NCBI RefSeq assembly: GCF_001423085.1
Contig: NZ_LMNU01000023.1
Coordinates: forward strand, 62,100 to 126,099
Reading direction: 5' to 3'
Length of the DNA: 64,000 bases
Source of the DNA: Methylobacterium sp. Leaf125
GTDB lineage: Bacteria > Pseudomonadota > Alphaproteobacteria > Rhizobiales > Beijerinckiaceae
The translations under genes were made by a program, and so were the position numbers. Under the pieces are notes generated by a model. The model saw nothing but the letters and a program-made list of their open reading frames with translations. It made no database searches and had not been told where the DNA came from. Positions 9,216 to 19,454 of this stretch are shown here, piece after piece. The first letter of the stretch is position 1, and each line of letters opens with the position of its first letter.

Positions 9216-9569
9216 ATGGCGCAGGCTGCGTTGCGGATCGTGGACGACGAGATCGACACCGGTCTGGTCCGACGCTTGATGGCGCGTCCGCTTCGCGCGG
9301 CGCCGGACGTCGCGGTGGTTCCTGAGGTTCCGGCTGCCGCATCCATCGCAGTTGCGACGTCCGGTACGGCCGCGGCAGGTGAGGTGTCGCGGCTCAAGGC
9401 CGAGGTTGCGGTCATGAAAGCCGTACTGGGGGCTGAACGTCGCGAGGTCGACCGGCTCCGCGCCTGCATCAGCCGGATCGATGGCGCCGAACCACTGTCG
9501 CCTGAGGCTCAGGCGGTCCGCGACCGTTGGGCCGCCCTGGTCGACCATCTGCTCCACGAACCGCGCTGA
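9216..9569 (+). CDS. Small coiled-coil protein of unknown function
   Basis: I do not recognise this 117-residue protein. The N-terminal third is basic and Ala/Pro-rich (LVRRLMARPLRAAPD). The middle predicts a coiled coil (SRLKAEVAVMKAVLGAERREVDRLRACISRI), and the C-terminus is a short helix ending in VDHLLHEPR. There is no signal peptide or membrane segment. GGGAG lies about 10 bases before the ATG. A perfect CtrA-type site upstream suggests expression timed to the cell cycle. A hairpin without T-run (9573-9595) follows the stop, and the reductase-like gene begins 67 bp later. Confidence 0.7.
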   Translation: MAQAALRIVDDEIDTGLVRRLMARPLRAAPDVAVVPEVPAAASIAVATSGTAAAGEVSRLKAEVAVMKAVLGAERREVDRLRACISRIDGAEPLSPEAQAVRDRWAALVDHLLHEPR

Positions 9570-9572
9570 GGC

Positions 9573-9595
9573 GAGGCGTCGCTGAGCGACGCCTC
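9573..9595 (+). terminator. Hairpin between the coiled-coil and reductase-like genes
   Basis: A 10-bp perfect stem (GAGGCGTCGC/GCGACGCCTC) with a 3-base loop lies directly after the stop at 9569. It lacks a T-run, so termination is uncertain; partial read-through into the next gene is possible. Confidence 0.35.
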
Positions 9596-9636
9596 CGCGA
9601 CGCACCCACTCCATTCCCCACACCTGAAGGACGACC

Positions 9637-10581
9637 ATGAGCGCCCGCTGCTCGCTCGTCGTCAACGGCAAGTCCGTGCGCGTTTCCACCGGTGACACCC
9701 CGCTGGAAGCCGCTCTTGCCGATGGGATGATCGCTGCCACGCCTGGAGCCGGTGGCCAGGGCGCTGGCCCTGCCCCACGCCGGGCTCAGAGCCGCGCCCA
9801 TCGTGGTGAGGCCATCAAGCTTTCGCTGCCTCGCGCAGCTGCCATTGAGCCACCCTCTCGCCTGGTGCTACCGAGTCGACCGACCGCCGTGCAGAAGCGG
9901 ACCGGCACGGTCACCGAGATCACCCCCCTTGGTCCGCACACCTTCCAAGTCGTGGTGACGATCACCCGCCGGCTTGCCCTGGAGCCAGGTCACGGGCTCG
10001 ACGTCACATTCGAAAATTTCGCGCCCGTCACCCTGAGCCCGACCCTGCGCGTCGACGGATCGGCGGAACTCAACGAGTTGGTGTTCCACCTGCGCCAGGA
10101 CCGCGACGGCTTCGGTCTCGGCCACGAATTGGTGGAAGCTCTCGCGTGCGATCACCCGGTGAAGGTGAAAGGGCCCGTCGGTCGCGGCTTCTACCGTGCA
10201 GGGGGCGGACGCCTGGTTCTTGTTGCTTCCGAGACCGGCTTTGCACCGATCTGGTCCATTGCCCATGCAGCGCGCTACATCGAACCGGCCCGTGAAATCA
10301 TCCTGGTGGTCGGGGCGCGCAATCCACTCGACCTTTACATGCGACCGGCGCTCGATTGGTTGCGCGCGACCGGCGTCACCAAAATCGTCACCGTCTCCGA
10401 CCGCACTCGCCAACGTCCGCCAGAAGTTCGCCCGGGGCCCCTCACAGCACACCTGCCATCGCTGCGTAGCACAGACGTGGTTCACGTCGCGGGGGATGCC
10501 TCGACCGTCGGAGCCGTGGAGGTCCTCGCCGCCACCACCGGGGCCCGGTGCCATCCGATCCTGATCGACGCCGGGATCTAG
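9637..10581 (+). CDS. Ferredoxin-NADP reductase-like protein with degenerate cofactor motifs
   Basis: The 314-aa product has the outline of a phenol-hydroxylase/CDP-deoxyhexose type reductase: a short ferredoxin-like start (SLVVNGKSVRVSTGDTPLEAAL), an FAD-binding-like beta barrel (~85-190) and an NAD-binding-like domain (~195-314). The key features are altered. After the first beta-grasp strands the cysteine loop of a [2Fe-2S] domain is replaced by a Gly/Pro/Arg-rich linker, and only three scattered cysteines remain in the protein. The RxYS flavin motif is not found (VTLSPTLRV stands at that place). The pyridine-nucleotide motif reads ASETGFAP instead of GTGIAP. The start ATG has AAGGA upstream. 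It may be a divergent reductase or a repurposed, non-redox protein; its partner is not evident from its neighbours. Confidence 0.6.
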   Translation: MSARCSLVVNGKSVRVSTGDTPLEAALADGMIAATPGAGGQGAGPAPRRAQSRAHRGEAIKLSLPRAAAIEPPSRLVLPSRPTAVQKRTGTVTEITPLGPHTFQVVVTITRRLALEPGHGLDVTFENFAPVTLSPTLRVDGSAELNELVFHLRQDRDGFGLGHELVEALACDHPVKVKGPVGRGFYRAGGGRLVLVASETGFAPIWSIAHAARYIEPAREIILVVGARNPLDLYMRPALDWLRATGVTKIVTVSDRTRQRPPEVRPGPLTAHLPSLRSTDVVHVAGDASTVGAVEVLAATTGARCHPILIDAGI

Positions 10582-10616
10582 CTCGGCCCCGACCCCGCTG
10601 AGGCGATCAAAGGAAA

Positions 10617-10646
10617 TGAGCCGCATTCCGCCGGGGATGCGGCTCA
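10617..10646. terminator. Bidirectional terminator between the reductase-like gene and glgP
   Basis: A 10-bp perfect stem (TGAGCCGCAT/ATGCGGCTCA), extended by three more pairs including a G-T wobble around a GCCG loop, sits between two converging genes. A loose T-rich stretch follows on the plus side and A-rich bases precede it. It is well placed to stop both transcripts. Confidence 0.65.
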
Positions 10647-10712
10647 GTCATTTCTAGATTGCAGCCGCGACCTGCCCGGCCCCCATCTCAGGAGCCGGGC
10701 GCGCTGGGCAGA

Positions 10713-13256
<2,544 letters not shown>

Positions 13257-13739
13257 GTCTTAGTCCCCCCTTCTCGGCCGTCAGACTTGGAAGCCGCCGC
13301 CAGGATGACAACCCTGGGGCTATCATGCTCTCGGGCATTCCAGTTCTGCGTTCGGCTCGGTCCCCTTCGTTTCGTCTCGCCAACCGGTGCAGCATGGGCC
13401 GTACCGAGCTCGCGATCTTTCTCTAGTCTGATGTTCGATCCTCGTCCCGGAGCCCCATTCTCGCACTCCACCAATGCTGCGAATTCGGTACCGCTTTAGG
13501 ATGGGGTACTTTGCTTGCCCGAGCGTGCCCTGCTGCTGCCCCACCGAGACCAGAGAGCTCCCCTGGAACACAAACCTGCGCCATGGTGTCCGACAGTCCC
13601 AGCCAAACCGTTCGGGAATGAGACCACACCACGTTCGAATATTGTCTGAACGCTCCTCAATCCGAGCGGGTCGCGCGAGATCCCGTCTGCGGCTAGGGTC
13701 CGACCCGAACGCGACCGGGGCGCGTCGGCGGAGGATTGC
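13257..13739. other. Divergent intergenic region glgP / GH13 glucosidase
   Basis: 483 bp without a convincing gene, containing the start signals of two divergent genes. GGAGG lies close before the ATG at 13740. A GGAAC followed by 16 bases and GTG (13565-13588) is one base off the EcfG-type consensus, too weak to call. No strong inverted repeat or tRNA-like structure was seen. Confidence 0.5.
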
Positions 13740-15338
13740 ATGGCGGATACGGTCTGGTGGAAGAGCGGCACCGTCTATCAGGTCTACCCGCGCTCCTTCC
13801 AGGATAGCGACGGGGACGGGATCGGGGATCTGCGCGGGATCACCCGCCGTCTCGACTATCTCGCCTGGCTCGGCGTCGATGCTGTCTGGATCTCGCCGTT
13901 CTATCCCTCTCCGATGGCGGATTTCGGTTACGACGTCGCGGACTATTGTGGCGTCGACCCCTTGTTCGGAACACTGGAGGACTTCGACGCTCTGGTGGCG
14001 GAAGCCCATTTCAGACGGCTCAAAGTCATCCTCGATTTCGTTCCGAACCACACCTCGATCGCCCATCCGTGGTTTGCGGAAAGCCGCGCTTCGCGCACGA
14101 GCCCCAAGCGAGATTGGTACATCTGGCGCGATCCCGCCCCCGATGGGGGTCCACCCAACAACTGGATCAGCAATTTCGGCGGTCCCGCCTGGAGCCGAGA
14201 CGAAGCGACGGGGCAGTACTACTACCATGCCTTCCTGCGCGAGCAGCCGGACCTGAACTGGCGCAACCCGGAGGTTCGCGCGGCGATGCACGACGCCCTC
14301 CGCTTCTGGCTCGACCGCGGTGTCGACGGTTTCCGTGTCGACGTGATTTGGCACCTGATGAAGGATGAGAGCTTCCGCGATAATCCTGCCAATCCGAGCT
14401 TCACCTCGGGGCAGGCTGAGATCAATCGCTTCACTCAGGTCTATTCCGCGGATCGCCCCGAGATCTTCGATGTCATCGCAGAGATGCGGGCCGTACTCGC
14501 ACCCTACGGTGATCGCGTTCTGATCGGCGAGATCTACCTGCCCGTTGAGCGACTCGTAGCGTATTATGGCGCCGATCTGGCAGGCGTCGATCTGCCCTTC
14601 AATTTCCAACTCATTCAAACGCCCTGGAACGCTCGCTCGGTGGCCGAACTCGTCGTCGCCTACGAGGACGCCCTTCCCCCCGGCGGATGGCCGAATTGGG
14701 TGCTCGGCAACCATGATCAACCCAGGATCGCGGCACGGGTCGGTGCCGCACAGGCCAGCATCGCGGCGATGCTTTTGTTGACCCTGCGCGGCACGCCGAC
14801 GCTCTACTACGGTGACGAGATAGGCCTCGCCCACGTGAACATTCCACCAGACCGGGTCCAGGATCCCTGGGAGCGCAACGAGCCAGGCCACGGCCGCGAT
14901 CCCGAACGCACGCCGATGCAGTGGGACGACTCACCCAATGCGGGTTTCAGCGTGGGCGAGCCTTGGCTCCCCCTCAGCGCGGATGCGGCAGCCCGGAACG
15001 TCGAGCGCCAGTGCGACGATGCCCGATCGCTCCTCACCCTCTACCGTCGCCTCCTGCGCCTCCGCCGGGACTATACGGCTCTCTCGACGGGAGGATTTCG
15101 CAGCCTGCCTTCATCGACTGCGTTCGTCTTTGCCTATGAGCGGCATGACGTTGATACGACGCTCCGGATCCTGCTAAACTTTAGTGCATCGCCGCAAACC
15201 GTCAGCGATACGGGGGCATATGGTGGCGCATGGACCGTTCTCCTTTCCACCCACACGGACCGAGCCAGCAGCCTGCACGGCAACGATTTGGTGCTCGAGG
15301 CCAATGAAGGCCTGATGCTCATCAAAGGCGGCAGCTGA
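13740..15338 (+). CDS. GH13 alpha-glucosidase family enzyme
   Basis: Cytoplasmic glycoside hydrolase of family 13, oligo-1,6-glucosidase/alpha-glucosidase type (532 aa, no signal peptide). The start region KSGTVYQVYPRSFQDSDGDGIGD, here only partly quoted as VYQVYPRSFQD, is typical of this group. The catalytic residues are present: nucleophile D201 (GFRVDVIW), acid/base E264 (LIGEIYLP) and the third acid D326 (GNHDQPR). The C-terminal beta domain is present. In this neighbourhood it probably acts on malto-oligosaccharides, isomaltose or a trehalose/sucrose-like glucoside; specificity cannot be settled by eye. GGAGG precedes the ATG. glgA follows on the same strand. Confidence 0.9.
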   Translation: MADTVWWKSGTVYQVYPRSFQDSDGDGIGDLRGITRRLDYLAWLGVDAVWISPFYPSPMADFGYDVADYCGVDPLFGTLEDFDALVAEAHFRRLKVILDFVPNHTSIAHPWFAESRASRTSPKRDWYIWRDPAPDGGPPNNWISNFGGPAWSRDEATGQYYYHAFLREQPDLNWRNPEVRAAMHDALRFWLDRGVDGFRVDVIWHLMKDESFRDNPANPSFTSGQAEINRFTQVYSADRPEIFDVIAEMRAVLAPYGDRVLIGEIYLPVERLVAYYGADLAGVDLPFNFQLIQTPWNARSVAELVVAYEDALPPGGWPNWVLGNHDQPRIAARVGAAQASIAAMLLLTLRGTPTLYYGDEIGLAHVNIPPDRVQDPWERNEPGHGRDPERTPMQWDDSPNAGFSVGEPWLPLSADAAARNVERQCDDARSLLTLYRRLLRLRRDYTALSTGGFRSLPSSTAFVFAYERHDVDTTLRILLNFSASPQTVSDTGAYGGAWTVLLSTHTDRASSLHGNDLVLEANEGLMLIKGGS

Positions 15339-15434
15339 GGGTCGCAGCGAGCATCACATCAGCGTGTGAAAAGCGGGCAGAAGCGTCTCCTTCCGAGAAA
15401 GTTTCTGAACGTGGCTTGAATTGTGCAACGCAAC

Positions 15435-15459
15435 GGAACAATCACCGTCTCGCTGCGTT
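15435..15459 (+). promoter_or_regulatory. EcfG (general stress sigma) type promoter of glgA
   Basis: GGAAC (15435-15439), a 16-base spacer and CGTT (15456-15459) match the published alphaproteobacterial EcfG promoter consensus exactly. Transcription would begin near 15466, about 65 bases before the chosen glgA start. This argues against any glgA start upstream of the promoter and suggests that glycogen synthesis is induced by the PhyR-EcfG stress cascade. Confidence 0.7.
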
Positions 15460-15529
15460 CACGAGGTCGACGTCGATGCTGGGCTCTCGCTCTCCGTTCC
15501 CGCCCACCGCTCGACGCGGGAACGAATTG

Positions 15530-17035
15530 ATGAGCCTGGCGGACCAGCAGAATCCCATAGACTTCCACCACGGCATCCGTTTCCGCCACCATTTACAGCC
15601 CCACATTCTCTTCGCTACGCCGGAGATGGCCGATTTCGTGAAAACGGGGGGTCTTGGCGAAGTGGCGGGCTCTCTTCCGCGAGCTCTACGCAAGCACTAC
15701 GATGTTCGCGTCCTCATTCCCGGATACCGGCAGGTCGTCGAGCAGTTCGATCACATCCCGGTCGTCGCACAGTTGCCGGCCCAAGCGGGCGTACCGCCCT
15801 GTGATCTTGGCCTCGTGGAGACCAGCGATGGGCTCCAAGTCTACGTTGTCCTCAGTGCAGATCTCTATCAGCGCGACGGGACACCCTACGGCAACGCGCA
15901 GGGCGATTTCGGCGACAATGACATCCGCTTCGCCCGTCTAAGCCTCGCTGCTGCAGAAATCGCGCGGGGCATCGACCCTGCTTGGGCCGCAGATCTTCTT
16001 CATCTGAACGATTGGCAGGCTGCCCTTGCCCCCGCGTATCTCGCATGGGCTGGACTGCGAGTGCCGAGCATCCTTACGGTTCACAACCTTGCCTATCAGG
16101 GCGTTTTCCCGCGCGAGTCCCTCGGGCGCCTCGGGGTACCCGAAGATGCCTTCCAGATGGACGGCGTCGAGTTCTACGGTCAGCTCTCGTTCCTCAAGGC
16201 CGGTCTCTTCTACGCGTCGCACGTAACGACCGTCAGCGAGACCTACGCTCGGGAAATCATCACACCGGAATCAGGCTGCGGGCTCGATGGCCTGCTACGG
16301 ACACGAGCCGCACAAGGCCGCCTCGCCGGGATCCTCAACGGGATCGACGAGAGCTGGGACCCGCGGACCGACCCCCATCTTGCCGCCCGTTTCGAGATCG
16401 ATGATTGGAAGGGCAAGCGTGCCAACGCCGAGACTGTCCGGCGACAGTTCGGTCTGGCCGTTTCGCGCGGTCCCCTCTTCGCCGTGGTCTCCCGACTGGT
16501 GCACCAGAAGGGCATCGATCTCAGCATCGCCGCAGCCGAGTCGATCGTGGCCGAGGGCGGTCAGCTCGTGGTGATCGGCCAGGGCGAAGGCCGTTTCGAA
16601 GGTGCATTGCGAGACCTCGCTCGCCGCCATCCCTCCTCTATCGGCGTCCATGTCGGCTTCGAGGAGCGGGATGCGCGCCGGATGTTCGCGGGCAGCGATT
16701 TTCTGCTGATGCCTTCGCGCTTCGAGCCATGTGGATTGGCGCAAATGTATGCCCAGCGCTTCGGATCACTGCCGATCGTTCATCGGACGGGCGGACTTGC
16801 TGATACGGTGGAGGACGGCGTCACCGGCTTCACCTTCGGCGAGGCCTCCACGCGTGGCTTCTCGAACGCGATCCGGCGCGCCTTCGATACTTTCGCACAG
16901 AAGAAGCGCCTCAACGCCATGCGTCGCCACGCCATGTCGCGCTCGTTCGGTTGGGATCAGGCAGCGATGAATTACGCATCCCTCTACGCCCGCGCCTTCG
17001 GCAACACTGCCGGCCTGCGCCTCCGCGCTGCGTAA
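15530..17035 (+). CDS. glgA: Glycogen synthase (ADP-glucose)
   Basis: GT5 enzyme transferring glucose from ADP-glucose to alpha-1,4-glucan ends, in the cytoplasm. About 501 aa from the chosen ATG, slightly above the usual ~480. The ADP-glucose motif KTGGLGEVAGSLPRAL lies near the N-terminus, and the C-terminal nucleotide-binding domain has FEPCGLAQMYAQRFG and HRTGGLADTV. The frame stays open back to 15416, but the EcfG-type promoter at 15435-15459 lies inside that extension. ATG 15476 (GAGG upstream) and ATG 15530 (GGGAA upstream) are the realistic starts, and the later one fits family length better. glgC, the source of its substrate, is not in the window. Confidence 0.95.
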   Translation: MSLADQQNPIDFHHGIRFRHHLQPHILFATPEMADFVKTGGLGEVAGSLPRALRKHYDVRVLIPGYRQVVEQFDHIPVVAQLPAQAGVPPCDLGLVETSDGLQVYVVLSADLYQRDGTPYGNAQGDFGDNDIRFARLSLAAAEIARGIDPAWAADLLHLNDWQAALAPAYLAWAGLRVPSILTVHNLAYQGVFPRESLGRLGVPEDAFQMDGVEFYGQLSFLKAGLFYASHVTTVSETYAREIITPESGCGLDGLLRTRAAQGRLAGILNGIDESWDPRTDPHLAARFEIDDWKGKRANAETVRRQFGLAVSRGPLFAVVSRLVHQKGIDLSIAAAESIVAEGGQLVVIGQGEGRFEGALRDLARRHPSSIGVHVGFEERDARRMFAGSDFLLMPSRFEPCGLAQMYAQRFGSLPIVHRTGGLADTVEDGVTGFTFGEASTRGFSNAIRRAFDTFAQKKRLNAMRRHAMSRSFGWDQAAMNYASLYARAFGNTAGLRLRAA

Positions 17036-17056
17036 ATTCACGACGGCGCTATCGGC

Positions 17057-17100
17057 AAACGAACAAAGCCGGCGGGGTCACCCGCCGGCTTTGTTCGTTT
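17057..17100. terminator. Bidirectional terminator between glgA and glgB
   Basis: A perfect 20-bp inverted repeat (17057-17076 against 17081-17100) with a GTCA loop. The left arm begins AAACGAAC and the right arm ends GTTCGTTT, so each strand ends the hairpin in a T-rich stretch. It closes glgA on the plus strand and the long otsA-to-glgB unit on the minus strand. Confidence 0.9.
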
Positions 17101-17150
17101 GCTAAGGTTGCAGGTCCCATCCCTGAAGACGGGACCCGCGACGTACGACC

Positions 17151-19454
17151 TTACCCCTCGCGGAGAAAGATCGTCGTTGCCAGGGGTGGGATCGTCATGG
17201 ACACCGAATACGGCTGACCATGGCTCGGAACGGCTTCGGACTGAACGCCGCCCATATTGCCGACGTTCGAACCCCCGTAGCGCTCCGCGTCCGAATTGAT
17301 GGCTTCCCGATAGAAACCGGCAACCGGAACCCCGATCCGGTAGCTCTCCCGCGGCACCGGCGTAAAGTTCGCGACCACCACGGCAATCTCATCCGGCTCA
17401 CGACCCTTCCGGGCCCAGGCGATGACGCTGTTGTCCTGGTCGTCGGCGACCAGCCACTGGAACCCGGTAGCCTCGGTATCCCGGCTATGGAGGGCTGGCG
17501 TCGCCTTGTAGAGGTGGTTGAGGTCGCGGATTAGATCCTTGACGCCCTGATGCATCCCGTCTTCCAGAAGGTGCCAATCGAGGCTCTGGTTGTGGTTCCA
17601 TTCCTTCTCCTGGCCGAACTCGCAACCCATGAAGAGCAGCTTCTTACCGGGATGACCCCACATGAAGCCGTAATAGGCGCGTAAATTCGCGAACTTCTGC
17701 CAGCGGTCCCCGGGCATCTTGCCGAGGAGCGAGCCCTTCCCGTGCACCACCTCGTCATGAGACAGCGGAAGGATGAAGTTCTCCGAGAAGGCATAGAGCA
17801 GCCCGAAGGTCAGGTCGTGGTGGTGGTAGCGGCGATGAATCGTCTCTTTGGAAACGAAATTCAGGGTGTCGTGCATCCACCCCATATTCCACTTAAAGCC
17901 GAAACCGAGGCCACCCGTATAGGTTGGGTGCGACACACCCGGCCAGGAGGTGGATTCCTCGGCCACAGTCAGGGTGCCGGGCGCGTGCGCGTAGGTCGCC
18001 TCGTTGGTCTTGCGTAGGAACTCGATGGCGTCGAGATTTTCGTTGCCACCATAACGGTTCGGAATCCACTCGCCCTGACGACGCGAGTAGTCGAGGTAGA
18101 GCATCGACGCGACGGCATCCACGCGCAGGCCATCGAGGTGATAATGCTCGAGCCAGAACCGGGCATTGGCGGCGAGGAAGCTGGAGACTTCCGTCCGACC
18201 GAAATTATAGATGTAGGTGCCCCAATCCTGGTGGAAGCCCTGACGAGGGTCGGCGTGCTCGTAGAGATGCGTCCCGTCGAACTGACCCAAGCCGTGCGCG
18301 TCGAGGGGGAAATGGCCCGGCACCCAATCGAGCATCACGCCGATGCCGGCCGCGTGGGCCGCATCGACGAAAGCAGCGAAGTCGTCCGGCGTGCCGAAGC
18401 GGCTCGTCGGCGCAAAGAGCGAGACCGGCTGGTAACCCCAGGATCCGTCAAAGGGAAACTCTGTGATCGGCAGCATCTCAATGTGCGTGAAGCCCATCTC
18501 CTTCACGTAGGGAATCAGGCGCTCACCCAGTTCCCGGTACGTCAGGTAACGGTTGCCTTCTTCGGCGACCCGCGCCCAGGAACCGAGATGGACCTCGTAG
18601 ATCGAGATCGGAATGTGGCGCGGGTCCTTCTCACCCCGTGTCGCCATCCACTTCTCATCATGCCAGGCAGGATCGTTCGTGCCCTGGAGGACCGAGGCGG
18701 TCTCCGGCGGCTTCTGGGCCGCGAAAGCGACGGGATCGGCCTTGAGAGGCAGCAATGATCCGTCGGCGCCACGGATTTCGTACTTGTAGTGCGCACCAGC
18801 CTTCAACCCGGGGATGAACAGTTCCCAGATGCCGCCATTCTGCCAAAGCCGCATGGGATGGCGACGGCCATCCCAGTTATTGAAGTCGCCGACGACGCTG
18901 ACTCGGCGGGCATTCGGTGCCCAGACCGCGAAGCGGAAACCGTCGATCCCGTCGACCGGGCGATGCTGCGCACCCAGGATGCGATAGGTAACGTTGCTGC
19001 CGACCTCGCGCAGATTGTCGATGTCTTCCTGGCGCAGGGAGGAGCCGAACCCGTACGGATCATGTCGTGAGCGCTCGACGCCGTCCCAGGTTTCGACGGA
19101 TAGCTCATAGAGCGGACGCCCCTCACTCGGCAGGCGTGCGACGAAGAAGCCGTCCGGGTGCTTGCGCTCGAAGGGAATGCGTTGGCTGCCCACGAGCAGG
19201 CTCGCGGATTTCGCCTCCGGCAGCACGGCGCGTACCTCCCACTGACCCGGCCCCACCTCATGAGGACCCAGCACCGAGAAGGGATCGCCATGGTTCGCCG
19301 CCATCATTGCGGCAATGACGTCGGGGTGAAGCGAACCGGTCTCGGGCGCCGCGGATTGCGGCGCCCGGGTGGCAACGGGCGTAACGTCCGCCGATCCGGA
19401 GGTGCCCGACGCCTGGCCGGTCCTGCTCGCGAACGTCTCGTCGATGCCCATCAT
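17151..19454 (-). CDS. glgB: 1,4-alpha-glucan branching enzyme
   Basis: GH13 branching enzyme that forms alpha-1,6 branches in glycogen or in the GlgE-made glucan. 767 aa with a disordered N-terminus (~1-45), an N1 domain (~46-140), a CBM48 domain ([20 protein letters not shown]) and the GH13 barrel. The nucleophile is D446 ([16 protein letters not shown]), the acid/base E499 (VAEESTSWP), and [12 protein letters not shown] carries the third acid. Its ATG directly follows the treS-mak stop (TGAATGATG), so translation is coupled. It is the last gene of the minus-strand unit, ended by the strong hairpin at 17057. glgB beside treS and glgE is the classical GlgE-pathway grouping. Confidence 0.97.
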   Translation of the reverse strand: MMGIDETFASRTGQASGTSGSADVTPVATRAPQSAAPETGSLHPDVIAAMMAANHGDPFSVLGPHEVGPGQWEVRAVLPEAKSASLLVGSQRIPFERKHPDGFFVARLPSEGRPLYELSVETWDGVERSRHDPYGFGSSLRQEDIDNLREVGSNVTYRILGAQHRPVDGIDGFRFAVWAPNARRVSVVGDFNNWDGRRHPMRLWQNGGIWELFIPGLKAGAHYKYEIRGADGSLLPLKADPVAFAAQKPPETASVLQGTNDPAWHDEKWMATRGEKDPRHIPISIYEVHLGSWARVAEEGNRYLTYRELGERLIPYVKEMGFTHIEMLPITEFPFDGSWGYQPVSLFAPTSRFGTPDDFAAFVDAAHAAGIGVMLDWVPGHFPLDAHGLGQFDGTHLYEHADPRQGFHQDWGTYIYNFGRTEVSSFLAANARFWLEHYHLDGLRVDAVASMLYLDYSRRQGEWIPNRYGGNENLDAIEFLRKTNEATYAHAPGTLTVAEESTSWPGVSHPTYTGGLGFGFKWNMGWMHDTLNFVSKETIHRRYHHHDLTFGLLYAFSENFILPLSHDEVVHGKGSLLGKMPGDRWQKFANLRAYYGFMWGHPGKKLLFMGCEFGQEKEWNHNQSLDWHLLEDGMHQGVKDLIRDLNHLYKATPALHSRDTEATGFQWLVADDQDNSVIAWARKGREPDEIAVVVANFTPVPRESYRIGVPVAGFYREAINSDAERYGGSNVGNMGGVQSEAVPSHGQPYSVSMTIPPLATTIFLREG

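Noticed and set aside
13565..13588. EcfG-like GGAAC-N16-GTG before the GH13 glucosidase
   Set aside because: The -10 element deviates in its key T, and the site lies 150 bp from the start; not enough to call.
13323..14891. A 522-codon minus-strand frame across the glgP/glucosidase gap and glucosidase gene
   Set aside because: It mostly overlaps the GH13 gene, which has all three catalytic acids. The part in the intergenic region has no ribosome site or recognisable domain.
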